DNA from: an uncultured Lachnospira sp.
GTDB lineage: Bacteria; Bacillota; Clostridia; Lachnospirales; Lachnospiraceae
DNA: 41,490 nucleotides
Direction: 5' to 3'
Assembly (NCBI GenBank): GCA_946186125.1
Contig: CAMHLZ010000030.1
Span: 1-41,490 of the forward strand
The notes beneath the pieces were generated by a model. The model did not search any database. It had not been told where the DNA came from and saw only the letters and a list, made by a program, of their open reading frames with translations. Position numbers and translations under genes: made by a program. Positions 1-7,946 of the stretch are shown piece after piece. Position 1 is the stretch's first letter, and the number at the start of each line of letters is the position of its first letter.

Positions 1-897
1 AGCGCCTTCAATAATCTTCTCGATTACATTGTCTTCCTTTTCTACCTTAGCTTCTTTTTCTTTTCTTTCTTTTATCTTAGCTTCAACATCAGCCTTGTAT
101 TCATCAACTGTCTCAAATTCTGATACATCCTGTACAAAATCATTATCAAATTCAGGAAGCTCTTTGTACTTAATCTCTTTTACCGTAACCTTGAACATAG
201 CTGGCTTGCCTTGTAATTCTTCAGCCTGGTATTCTTCAGGGAATGTAACATTAACCTCCGTCTCTTCACCAATTGACTTACCGATTAACTGTTCTTCAAA
301 GTTATCGATAAAAGCATGAGAACCTATTGTAAGAGGATAATCTGTTCCTTCTCCGCCTTCAAATGCCACTCCGTCAATAAATCCTTTGAAATCAATTTTT
401 GTAATATCTCCATCCTGTACAGGTCTGTCCTCTACAGTAACCATTCTTGAGTTCTGTTCTCTTACTCTGTCTATATCCTGCTGAATCTCTTCTTCTGTAA
501 CATTAATCTCTGTCTTCGGTACTTCTATTCCCTTGTATGCTCCAAGTGTAACTTCAGGCTTAACTGCAACTTCTGCAGTAAATATAAAATTCTTTCCGCT
601 CTCTATCTCAACAACATCAATTTTAGGTCTTGAAACAATCTCCAGTCCGCTCTCTGTAGCTGCCTCTGTATATGCTGTAGGAATCATATCGTTAACGGCA
701 TCTTCATAAAACACCTGAACACCGTACATTTTTTCTATAAGATTACGAGGTACTTTACCTTTTCTGAATCCAGGCACGTTAAATTTGCCTCTCTGCTTTG
801 TATATGCCTTCTGAATAGCCTTTTCAACTTTTTCAGCCTCAACCTCAATTGTAAGCTTTGCCATATTTTTCTCTAACGTTTCAACTTTAAAACTCAT
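1..897 (-). CDS. tig: Trigger factor, ribosome-associated chaperone (C-terminus cut by window edge)
   Basis: Reading the minus strand from an ATG at 897 gives 299 codons with no stop before base 1, so the gene is partial; full-length trigger factors have about 430 residues. The N-terminal domain carries the ribosome-docking loop GFRKGKVPR near residues 43-51. It is followed by the FKBP-type PPIase domain around residues 155-245 (GDITKIDFKGF, then a DGVAFEGGE segment), and the start of the C-terminal arm is rich in Lys and Glu. The family binds the 50S exit tunnel and holds nascent chains. A GGAGG site lies about 7 bases before the ATG. Identification by sequence pattern is very secure. Confidence 0.96.
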   Translation of the reverse strand, partial: MSFKVETLEKNMAKLTIEVEAEKVEKAIQKAYTKQRGKFNVPGFRKGKVPRNLIEKMYGVQVFYEDAVNDMIPTAYTEAATESGLEIVSRPKIDVVEIESGKNFIFTAEVAVKPEVTLGAYKGIEVPKTEINVTEEEIQQDIDRVREQNSRMVTVEDRPVQDGDITKIDFKGFIDGVAFEGGEGTDYPLTIGSHAFIDNFEEQLIGKSIGEETEVNVTFPEEYQAEELQGKPAMFKVTVKEIKYKELPEFDNDFVQDVSEFETVDEYKADVEAKIKERKEKEAKVEKEDNVIEKIIEGA

Positions 898-968
898 CTT
901 TGCCTCCATGTCTGACCTTTTCACGGGTCTTGTATTTATTTTTCACATACACTTTTCAACATCATAGC

Positions 969-974
969 ATTATA
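969..974 (-). promoter_or_regulatory. Extended -10 promoter for tig
   Basis: On the minus strand the sequence TGCTATAAT lies about 70 bases before the trigger factor ATG, which is an extended -10 (TGn-TATAAT). The -35 is weak (TAGACT at 17-bp spacing). A small GACC/GGTC hairpin lies in the leader. No clear terminator separates it from the lipoprotein gene upstream. Confidence 0.5.
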
Positions 975-989
975 GCACAAAACATGGAT

Positions 990-1652
990 TTAGTCTATCT
1001 TTTTTTGAATTGTTTCCAAAACACGTTCTTCTCCCGTATTAAAAGTTATTACCAGTCTGCTGATATTATACATGTGTTTTCCTTTTTTTTCATTATAGTT
1101 ATCTGTTCTTGTACTTACTATATATCTCTTTGTCGTGCAATCAATCTCTGCTACAATACCATTTGAAAGTGTAATCTTTGCAGTTCCGGCATTTTTTTCA
1201 GGATATGTGACACCATCAGATATAACCTCATCACTTTTGAAATTGTACGCCTCTGCCATTTCATCTGCATCTGTTGTGCTTTCTTTTTCTTCTATAATAA
1301 CTTCAACCTGTTCTGATTCTGAAATCTCTCCCTTTGAAGCTGTATATATGGCAAGATATTTCCCGGGAACTGTCGTATCAACTCCTGATGAATCCACAGT
1401 TACGGTAATGTCTCCTTTAATGTCCACACCTGACAAATAATCAATTTTCTCACCCTTACACGAAAAAATATTTTCCAACTTCATTTCAAAATCATTATCT
1501 CTATATGATATGCTGCCGTTTCCTTTTGATTCATATTTGTTATGTGCCCGGGCACTTTTTTTTACACAGCCGCTTATAGTTAAACATACACATAATATCA
1601 AAATACCCTGAACAATAAATCTACTTATACTGTATTGATTCCGCAACTTCAT
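990..1652 (-). CDS. Putative lipoprotein with Ig-like domain
   Basis: A 220-residue protein with a hydrophobic N-terminus ending in a lipobox, LTISGC, with Cys at about residue 29, so it is predicted to be exported and lipid-anchored. The middle (residues about 70-125) has the spacing of a bacterial Ig-like or DUF5011-type domain: GVDIKGDITVTVDSSGVDTTVPGKY, then a VEVIIEEKE end strand. The C-terminal 90 residues are not recognised. The ATG at 1652 is preceded by GAGGAAAGG and lies 32 bases inside the 3' end of the DJ-1 gene, so the two are translationally coupled. Function unknown. Confidence 0.75.
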   Translation of the reverse strand: MKLRNQYSISRFIVQGILILCVCLTISGCVKKSARAHNKYESKGNGSISYRDNDFEMKLENIFSCKGEKIDYLSGVDIKGDITVTVDSSGVDTTVPGKYLAIYTASKGEISESEQVEVIIEEKESTTDADEMAEAYNFKSDEVISDGVTYPEKNAGTAKITLSNGIVAEIDCTTKRYIVSTRTDNYNEKKGKHMYNISRLVITFNTGEERVLETIQKKID

Positions 1653-2163
1653 CAGCCTTTCCTCTGCCCTTGTATTCGGCTACAATTTCAAGTCCAAGGT
1701 CAATTGCCGTTCCCATGCCTTTAGATGTAAAAACATTTCCGTCTTTTACTACTTTTTCATTTGTTATCTGCGCTCCGGTCAGTTTTCCTTCAAATCCCGG
1801 ATAACAAATCGCCTTTTTCCCCTCAAGTACACCAAGCTGTCCAAGCACTGAAGGTGCCGCACAAATTGCTGCAAGCTTTTTTCCCGTCGAAGCAAATTTT
1901 TTTATCTGCTCTGTAAGCATATTACAGTCTGCCAAATTAAGTGTTCCCGGCATTCCTCCCGGCAAAAACAGCATATCAGCCTTTTCAAAATCAATTTGCG
2001 ATATACTCATGTCTGCTTCTATACTCACACCGTGTGAACCTTTTACTATTTTATCATCTTTAATTGAAACAGTGCACAGGTCAATGCCGCCTCTTTTTAT
2101 AATGTCAATTACGGCAATTGCCTCCGTCTCTTCAAACCCTTCTGCTAAAAATGCATAAACCAC
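1621..2163 (-). CDS. DJ-1/PfpI (ThiJ) family protein
   Basis: A 180-residue protein of the DJ-1/YajL class. It has the nucleophile elbow AAICAAPSVLG with the conserved Cys near residue 101, the conserved Glu in AEGFEETEAI near residue 12, and the LPGGMPGT loop. Known family members act in protein and metabolite repair (deglycase/glyoxalase activities are debated) and redox protection. The start codon is GTG, with AAAGGAGG 8 bases upstream. The lipoprotein gene overlaps its 3' end. The length matches the family. Confidence 0.9.
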   Translation of the reverse strand: MVYAFLAEGFEETEAIAVIDIIKRGGIDLCTVSIKDDKIVKGSHGVSIEADMSISQIDFEKADMLFLPGGMPGTLNLADCNMLTEQIKKFASTGKKLAAICAAPSVLGQLGVLEGKKAICYPGFEGKLTGAQITNEKVVKDGNVFTSKGMGTAIDLGLEIVAEYKGRGKADEVAESIQYK

Positions 2164-2198
2164 TCTGAAATCCTCCTTTTATTACTGAAATTACATTT

Positions 2199-2282
2199 AT
2201 AGTAATTTAGAATTTACGCTTTGTCAATAATGATAACAAAAAGCAGAAACATTATTGACTACATCATCTATTATGTTATAAA
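2199..2282. promoter_or_regulatory. Divergent promoters with shared inverted repeat
   Basis: On the minus strand TTGACA (2222-2227), a 17-bp spacer and TACTAT (2199-2204) drive the DJ-1 gene. On the plus strand TTGACT (2255-2260), a 16-bp spacer and TATAAA (2277-2282) drive the CYTH gene. The two -35 boxes lie within perfect 10-bp inverted arms, GTCAATAATG at 2223-2232 and CATTATTGAC at 2250-2259, 17 bases apart. A dimeric regulator bound there could control both genes, but that is inference. Confidence 0.5.
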
Positions 2283-2320
2283 ATACTAATAAAAGTAATC
2301 ATATATTGCGAGGTGTTTTT

Positions 2321-2773
2321 ATGGAAATCGAAAGAAAATATTTAATTGACTCTATTCCATTTGACGTTAATCAATACCGTTATTACAATATAGAGCAGGC
2401 TTATCTGTGTACTAATCCCGTAATAAGGATAAGACGTCAGGATGATGATTACTTTCTTACCTATAAAGGTGAAGGATTACTTGAACGTGAAGAGTATAAT
2501 CTCCCCCTTACCTGTGAAGGATATAATCATCTTCTCCCTAAAGCCGATGGAAATGTTATATCTAAAAGAAGATATCTTATTCCTTTAGATAACTCTCATA
2601 CCATTGAGCTTGACATTTTTGACGGATATAAAAAAGGACTTATTTTGGCTGAAGTAGAATTTAATACCCGCGATGAAGCTGACAGTTTTTCTCCGCCGGA
2701 GTGGTTCGGTAAAGATGTAACTTTTGACACACATTACCATAATAGTGCCATGAGCAAAGAAAAAATTGTGTAA
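2321..2773 (+). CDS. CYTH domain protein (triphosphate tunnel metalloenzyme)
   Basis: A 150-residue protein starting MEIERKYL, which carries the ExExK signature of the CYTH/class IV adenylate cyclase-thiamine triphosphatase superfamily. Further basic and acidic residues of the tunnel are visible (RIRRQ, YKGEG, ISKRRY, ELDIFDG, AEVEF). Family members hydrolyse tripolyphosphate or other triphosphates with divalent metal; the substrate cannot be told from sequence. An in-frame TTG at 2306 would lengthen it by five residues, but the GCGAGGTG site 7 bases upstream of the ATG at 2321 favours this start. Confidence 0.85.
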   Translation: MEIERKYLIDSIPFDVNQYRYYNIEQAYLCTNPVIRIRRQDDDYFLTYKGEGLLEREEYNLPLTCEGYNHLLPKADGNVISKRRYLIPLDNSHTIELDIFDGYKKGLILAEVEFNTRDEADSFSPPEWFGKDVTFDTHYHNSAMSKEKIV

Positions 2774-3155
2774 ATTATCTATTGCTTAATAATTTTATGT
2801 GTATTATAATAGCACTAAAGTTATGAATTTGTTTGTTTATTAGTTACTATAATACAGTTAGCTATACAGACAACAGTATCTAGGGATGAATAAAAGCTTT
2901 ATTCACGATTGACTCAATTTCATTTTATTCATTTTTTTAGACTCCCACAGCACGATAAAATCTCATCTGTATTAAAGAACAAAAGAATTTCACCACATTT
3001 TAATTAACGTTATTTGATGTTATGGTTTTGATGTGTTGATACAAGTAAGAAATTAACAGCAGTTATGTTGTTTTTTAGGGTGGTATATATATTTTCATAT
3101 TAATATGAGGGTTATCAGATAAAATACATAAATATCGAAATACAGGAGGAATGTC
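2774..3155 (+). other. 380-bp intergenic region before the AraC gene
   Basis: AT-rich with no convincing gene. It contains TATAAT-like boxes near 2803 and 2848, a TGAATAAA-AGC-TTTATTCA hairpin at 2886-2904, and a second TTTTATTCA followed by a T-run at 2923-2938. The second copy could pair with the same left arm, so the two structures are mutually exclusive. A perfect 14-bp palindrome, TCATATTAATATGA, lies at 3095-3108, 48 bases before the AraC start, and is a candidate operator. Confidence 0.4.
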
Positions 3156-4040
3156 ATGTTACGTGAAGAATATTTAAAATTAAAAGAAGACCGACAACAT
3201 GGTAATTTATTGATGCCCTATGTATGGTATCGTTCTTCGATGCCTGAATACTATACGAACTACCCGGTTCATTGGCATGATGAATTTGAAATCATAATGA
3301 TTAAAAAGGGCAAAATGAGTTTCAATATTGATTTAAAAACCATCGTAGTATCAGAAGGAGATCTTGTCATAATAAAGCCAAGAGTACTTCATGGTTTCGG
3401 CCAGTATAATAATATTCCGGCAGAATCAAATACTATGGTTTTCAGCCTCAGTATGATGAATTCCCAGGTTACCGATGCCTGTTCAATGAAATATCTTACA
3501 CCTTTGCTTGAGGGTAAACTGGATTTTCCTACAGTTATTCACCCGTCAGATGTGTGCTACAAAAATATAAGTAATTGTTTTTATAACATGAAAAAAATTT
3601 ACCATGATGCAGACAGTTTCTTCGAACTCAACATCAAAAGCGAATTATTTAAGATGTTCTATTATCTGTTCAAGGAATATTGTACGGAATACAGCTCTAC
3701 ACCGGGTTCTAACAGCGAAGCAACAACTATCAAGAAGATTATTGAATATATTCAGAACAATTATCAGCAGACGATTACAATTGCTGCATTGGCTGAGGTT
3801 GCCGGACTGAGTGAACATTATCTTATGAGATATTTCAAGTCTTATATGGGAATTACCTGTGTAGACTACATTAACGAATACCGTCTGAATATCGCGACAC
3901 ATCTCCTTGCAGAGACAGACTATCCGGTTGGTATTATCGCGGAAAAATGCGGAATCACTAACGCATCATATTTTAACCGTCTGTTTAAAAAGACATACGG
4001 AATTACCCCGAAAGAATATCGCAGAAAGAAACATTCATAA
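3156..4040 (+). CDS. AraC family transcriptional regulator with cupin sensor domain
   Basis: A 294-residue protein. The N-terminal half is an AraC_binding cupin domain with a HWHDEFEII metal/ligand strand near residues 39-47 and the EGDLVIIKPRVLHG turn. The C-terminal 100 residues form two helix-turn-helix units: ITIAALAEVAGLSEHYLMRYFKSYMG, then VGIIAEKCGITNASYFNRLFKKTYGITPKEYRR, which is the classic AraC signature. Such regulators usually sense sugars or glycans and control neighbouring transport genes. No sugar transporter adjoins it, so its target is unknown. An AGGAGG site precedes the ATG by 6 bases. Confidence 0.93.
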   Translation: MLREEYLKLKEDRQHGNLLMPYVWYRSSMPEYYTNYPVHWHDEFEIIMIKKGKMSFNIDLKTIVVSEGDLVIIKPRVLHGFGQYNNIPAESNTMVFSLSMMNSQVTDACSMKYLTPLLEGKLDFPTVIHPSDVCYKNISNCFYNMKKIYHDADSFFELNIKSELFKMFYYLFKEYCTEYSSTPGSNSEATTIKKIIEYIQNNYQQTITIAALAEVAGLSEHYLMRYFKSYMGITCVDYINEYRLNIATHLLAETDYPVGIIAEKCGITNASYFNRLFKKTYGITPKEYRRKKHS

Positions 4041-4070
4041 AAAAATGCCGCATATAGCGGCATTTTTTTA
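4039..4070. terminator. Bidirectional intrinsic terminator
   Basis: An AAAAAATGCCG stem with CGGCATTTTTT and a short ATATA loop lies between the convergent AraC and HD-GYP genes. A/T runs on both sides let it serve both strands. Confidence 0.9.
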
Positions 4071-5138
4071 TAAAAGCTTTAATATTTTTAATTGACTGTC
4101 TCTCGATAAATCTCTGACTTTATCACCAACCATTACAACCGGTCTGCTTATGTTAGTCTTATTAATCATTAATATTTTTCCTTCCTCACCATTGCTTAAC
4201 TGCACTTTATTGCTTACATAGCTTTCTGCCGTGTGTTCAAGAAATACTAGAAGGAAATATGGATCATAAATTCTCATATCTTTTTGAAAATGCTCTATTA
4301 CGTCATACGGGCACAATCCATCCCGGTATACTCTGTTAGCCGTCATGGCATCATATACATCCGCTATCGCCACGATTCTTCCAAATTCAGTTATTTTCTC
4401 ACCACTTAATCCTGACGGATATCCCCCTCCATCATAGCGTTCATGATGCATCAATGCTGCATCTTTTACCCTTTCTGATAAATTGGTATTTTTCAAAATG
4501 TCATATCCGAGTTGCGGATGATATTTTACCACACGGTACTCCGCATCTGTCAGCTTTCCTTTTTTTGTAATTATTTCTTTCGGAATTTTCAACTTACCTA
4601 TATCATGCAGCAAACCGGCAAGCACAAGTTCATCGGTATCACTTTTGCTCATTCCAAGCCATCCTGCCATAACATTACACACAAGTGCCACACTGATACA
4701 GTGCACATAAGTCAAGTCATCATATCCTCTCATACAATTTAACATGTCAAGCATGCTTGCACTTTTATTAACCTGAATAATTTCCTGAACTCCGGAGAGG
4801 ATTTCTTTTTCATCAAGTTCAACTTCACCGGATGCAATATTTTCAAAATTATTTCTCAATTTGAGAGTCGCTTTATTAAACGCTCCTTCAAATTGCTCAA
4901 ATTCCAGTGATGTACTTAATTTTTCATAGAATCCGACAATTTCACCCGCTCCCCCTTCTTCATCGTAACCTTCAAGTATCTTAACTACAAATACGGAATA
5001 CTTTTCCAATTTTTCAATAATCTTTGCATCAAGCCTTGTTTTGCACGGCACTACCAGTCTGCCCTGACCGTCAAACACGTCCATGGCTATTACCATTCCT
5101 TCTTTTAATTCTGTAGTTAATACTTTTTTGATAGTCAT
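4068..5138 (-). CDS. HD-GYP domain cyclic-di-GMP phosphodiesterase
   Basis: A 356-residue cytoplasmic protein. The N-terminus (1-60) resembles DUF3391 (TTELKEGMVIAMDVFDGQGR). The HD-GYP catalytic domain follows, with HD at 178-179 in LLHDIGKLKIP, the YHPQLGYDIL helix, and HHERYDGGGYP at 231-241. All metal ligands look intact, so c-di-GMP hydrolysis is the expected reaction. The C-terminal 50 residues are family-specific. It starts 25 bases after the yitJ-type gene with its own GGGAGG site, so it appears to be the third gene of a cysE-yitJ operon. It also has a shared terminator at its 3' end. Confidence 0.9.
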   Translation of the reverse strand: MTIKKVLTTELKEGMVIAMDVFDGQGRLVVPCKTRLDAKIIEKLEKYSVFVVKILEGYDEEGGAGEIVGFYEKLSTSLEFEQFEGAFNKATLKLRNNFENIASGEVELDEKEILSGVQEIIQVNKSASMLDMLNCMRGYDDLTYVHCISVALVCNVMAGWLGMSKSDTDELVLAGLLHDIGKLKIPKEIITKKGKLTDAEYRVVKYHPQLGYDILKNTNLSERVKDAALMHHERYDGGGYPSGLSGEKITEFGRIVAIADVYDAMTANRVYRDGLCPYDVIEHFQKDMRIYDPYFLLVFLEHTAESYVSNKVQLSNGEEGKILMINKTNISRPVVMVGDKVRDLSRDSQLKILKLL

Positions 5139-5163
5139 AAAAATTCCTCCCTTCCTCTAGCAA

Positions 5164-6930
5164 TTAGCAGAGAATTCTTTCCAACAAATAAACTCTGTTA
5201 AATGGAAATGTAAAATAATAACCATCAACATATTCTGAAACTATCTCCATAACATTTTTTACAATTTCCACTCCTGCATTTTCTGCATCCTCCCGTGACA
5301 TTTCATCAGTGAAATGTTCAACAATCTCATCCGTCACACGGATTCCCGTCATTTCATTTTTTATAAATATGGCATTATTTCTGCTTATAAGCGGCATAAA
5401 ACCACATAGAATCCTTGCTCCCGTATTCTTCTTTATCATTATAATTTTTTCAGCATCTTCTTTTGTGAATACCGGCTGTGTAAAGAAAAACTTTGCTCCT
5501 GCTTCCATTTTTTTCTCTATACGTTTGATTTCCACATCAAGATTTAGTCTGTCGTAGTTGATTACTCCTCCATATACTACAGGTGACTTACAAAATTGTT
5601 CACTATTCATATCCTTAATCATTTTCATCATTCCAACAGAATCAAAGTTAAAGACACTTTTTACATTCTGCCTTATCATTGTCGGTACCGGATCTCCCGT
5701 AACTATAAGAAAATTCTGAATATCATTCATATAAGCACCTAAAAGCTGTGCTCTTATAGCAATTGCATTTTTATCTCTGCAGCATATATGCGGCATTACC
5801 TTCATTCCCGTTGATGAACGGACTTTTGATGCCATAAGAACCGAATCAGCCCTTGTTCTTCCTGAAGGAGAATCCGGAAAAGTCAGCACATCCACATTAA
5901 GATTTTTCAGAAAATTTGCTGCTTCCATCAATTTATTATCATTTGAGTCTAATGGCGGTGCAAGTTCCACGGCAATAAGCTTGCCCGTCTTATCTCCAAA
6001 GAAACTGTTATCCTTCACATTATAATCTGTATTATCAGATAAAATCCTTATAAAATCATTTTTTTCTTCCCTGATATTTCGGATACCTTCTGCCAATTTC
6101 TTTATGTATGTGGGTGTCGTTCCACAGCACCCGCCTACAATATGCACGCCAAGTTCTGCAATTTTCAATTCTTTTTGCGTAAAATAATTCTCATTATTTA
6201 AAAACACCATCCGGTTTTTTGAAAACTTAGGATATCCGGCGTTTGGAAGTGCCGTAATATATTTTCCATCAGGAATCCCCATGTCCTCAATTATTTTGTA
6301 TAAATGCATCGGACCGACACCGCAATTAAATCCGACGGCATCAATTTCTTCAGTCTTTAAGCACTCTTCCACAAGACTTTTCGCACTTCTGCCTGCATTA
6401 CTGAAACCATACTGATCAACACAAAACTGTACTATTATAAACAAATCATTTCCTGCATATTTTTTTATTTTTTCAACAACACCTAAAATATCATCTGCAG
6501 AAGCGAGAGTCTCAAACATAAGAATCTCTGCTCCATTATCAACAAATGCTTTACTAAGCTCCATATATTGTTTTTCAGCAGAAATACTGTCATATATATC
6601 ATTAAAGACAATCGGTCCCATATCCGCGGCAACAAATACATCCTGATATTCATCTGCCACTTCTTTTGCAAGTCTATAACCGCTTATCACATTTTCAATC
6701 GCTTTTTCCATGTCATGTGAAAACAGCTCTGCATTTGAAGCAAATGTATTCGTTCTGATAAGTTTCGCACCTGCTTCTATGTACTCTCTGTGAATCTCTT
6801 TTACCAGTTCCGGCTCTGATGTATTCGCTATCTCTATTATATCAGATTTTCCGCCTTTAGTCACATAATAAGTTCCAAAAGCTCCATCAGTTACCAGTTT
6901 ATTATTTTTTAAATATGTTCTTATGTCCAT
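5164..6930 (-). CDS. yitJ: Bifunctional homocysteine S-methyltransferase / 5,10-methylenetetrahydrofolate reductase
   Basis: A 588-residue fusion. Residues 1-285 form the zinc-dependent homocysteine S-methyltransferase barrel with DGAFGT near the start, Cys203 in NCGVG, and the Cys-Cys pair 268-269 in GGCCGTTP that bind zinc. From about 310 onwards lies the MetF-like flavin barrel (VELAPPLDSN, DVLTFPDSPSGRTRADS, HICCRDKN, FLIVTGDP, KFFFTQPVF). Together they can make methyl-THF and methylate homocysteine to methionine. The gene begins 6 bases after cysE, with AGGAAGG about 10 bases before the ATG. No SAM riboswitch was recognised upstream. Confidence 0.93.
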   Translation of the reverse strand: MDIRTYLKNNKLVTDGAFGTYYVTKGGKSDIIEIANTSEPELVKEIHREYIEAGAKLIRTNTFASNAELFSHDMEKAIENVISGYRLAKEVADEYQDVFVAADMGPIVFNDIYDSISAEKQYMELSKAFVDNGAEILMFETLASADDILGVVEKIKKYAGNDLFIIVQFCVDQYGFSNAGRSAKSLVEECLKTEEIDAVGFNCGVGPMHLYKIIEDMGIPDGKYITALPNAGYPKFSKNRMVFLNNENYFTQKELKIAELGVHIVGGCCGTTPTYIKKLAEGIRNIREEKNDFIRILSDNTDYNVKDNSFFGDKTGKLIAVELAPPLDSNDNKLMEAANFLKNLNVDVLTFPDSPSGRTRADSVLMASKVRSSTGMKVMPHICCRDKNAIAIRAQLLGAYMNDIQNFLIVTGDPVPTMIRQNVKSVFNFDSVGMMKMIKDMNSEQFCKSPVVYGGVINYDRLNLDVEIKRIEKKMEAGAKFFFTQPVFTKEDAEKIIMIKKNTGARILCGFMPLISRNNAIFIKNEMTGIRVTDEIVEHFTDEMSREDAENAGVEIVKNVMEIVSEYVDGYYFTFPFNRVYLLERILC

Positions 6931-6936
6931 ATGTTA

Positions 6937-7827
6937 CTAGCCTTCCTGTCTAAATTTTAATTCCGGATTTTTCACCGTTACCTTTGTATTTGCAGAAACA
7001 GAATGTGTAACAAAAGCATTTCCTCCTATCACGGTTCCGCTTCCTATCGTGGTATCTCCGCCAAGTATTGATGCCCCTGAATAAATCGTAACATAATCTT
7101 CTATGTTAGGATGTCTCTTTGTTCCTTTCAGGTTCTGGCCTCCACTTGTAGACAATCCGCCCAATGTTACTCCCTGATATATTTTTACATGCTCTCCTAT
7201 AACGGTAGTCTCTCCTATAACTATTCCGGTCCCATGATCTATGAAAAAATATTTCCCTATAGATGCTCCCGGATGTATATCAATTCCCGTCTTATTATGA
7301 GCATGCTCTGTCATAATTCTTGGAACAAGCGGTACGTTCAAACAATACAGTTCATGTGCTATTCTGCTTGTCATAATAGCAAATATACCAGGATATGAAC
7401 AAATTATTTCATCCATTCCATAAGCCGCCGGATCACCCTCATATGCAGCCTGAACATCGGTATCTAAATATTCTCTTATCTTAGGAAGCGTACTCATAAA
7501 CTGTGCAGTAACATTCTCTGCCTGCTCCTTCACCTGCTTATCCGGCATATTCTGATATTCAAAACAACATCTGTATGCTTTAACTATCTGTTTCGTAAGG
7601 TTATATTCAACATCTTCACACAACTCGCCTACATAATACTTTATGTACTCTCTTTTTAGATTTTTCTCTTCAAAAAATCCCGGAAAAATTATTTTTTGAA
7701 GCTTATATACTATCTCATTAATAATTTTTCTGCTTGGCTGGGATTCATAATCTATTTTAGTTATAATTTCATGATTATCATAGCTTTCTACGATTTCATC
7801 TATTATCTGATTCAATGATTTTCTCAT
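6937..7827 (-). CDS. cysE: Serine O-acetyltransferase (long form)
   Basis: A 296-residue protein that transfers acetyl from acetyl-CoA to serine, the first step of cysteine synthesis. An N-terminal helical domain of about 165 residues is followed by left-handed beta-helix hexapeptide repeats carrying the catalytic DHGTG (active His) and the substrate loop GTKRHPNIEDYV. An upstream ATG at 7839 overlaps the ribosome site; the ATG at 7827, preceded by TGGAGG at 5-base spacing, is the better start. It heads an operon with the homocysteine methyltransferase and an HD-GYP gene, linking serine, cysteine and methionine metabolism. Confidence 0.93.
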   Translation of the reverse strand: MRKSLNQIIDEIVESYDNHEIITKIDYESQPSRKIINEIVYKLQKIIFPGFFEEKNLKREYIKYYVGELCEDVEYNLTKQIVKAYRCCFEYQNMPDKQVKEQAENVTAQFMSTLPKIREYLDTDVQAAYEGDPAAYGMDEIICSYPGIFAIMTSRIAHELYCLNVPLVPRIMTEHAHNKTGIDIHPGASIGKYFFIDHGTGIVIGETTVIGEHVKIYQGVTLGGLSTSGGQNLKGTKRHPNIEDYVTIYSGASILGGDTTIGSGTVIGGNAFVTHSVSANTKVTVKNPELKFRQEG

Positions 7828-7889
7828 TACATCCTCCATTTTTATATTATATATGTAATTTTACCACACATTAAATATTTATCCAACAC

Positions 7890-7935
7890 AAAAAGGCTTT
7901 CCGTATTGCATCATACAATCACGAAAGCCTTTTTA
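7890..7935 (-). terminator. Intrinsic terminator after metY
   Basis: An AAAAAGGCTTTC arm pairs with GAAAGCCTTTTT around a 20-base loop. On the minus strand it ends in a T-run just after the metY stop and before cysE. Confidence 0.85.
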
Positions 7936-7946
7936 CATTTTTAATA

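Noticed and set aside
900-1440. Plus-strand frames across the lipoprotein gene
   Set aside because: Antisense shadows; the minus-strand gene has a lipobox and a ribosome site, these do not.
7840-7889. SAM (S-box) riboswitch before cysE/yitJ
   Set aside because: The 5' regions of cysE, metY and metN were read for the S-box and T-box conserved parts and none was recognised; the spaces are also too short for cysE and metY.
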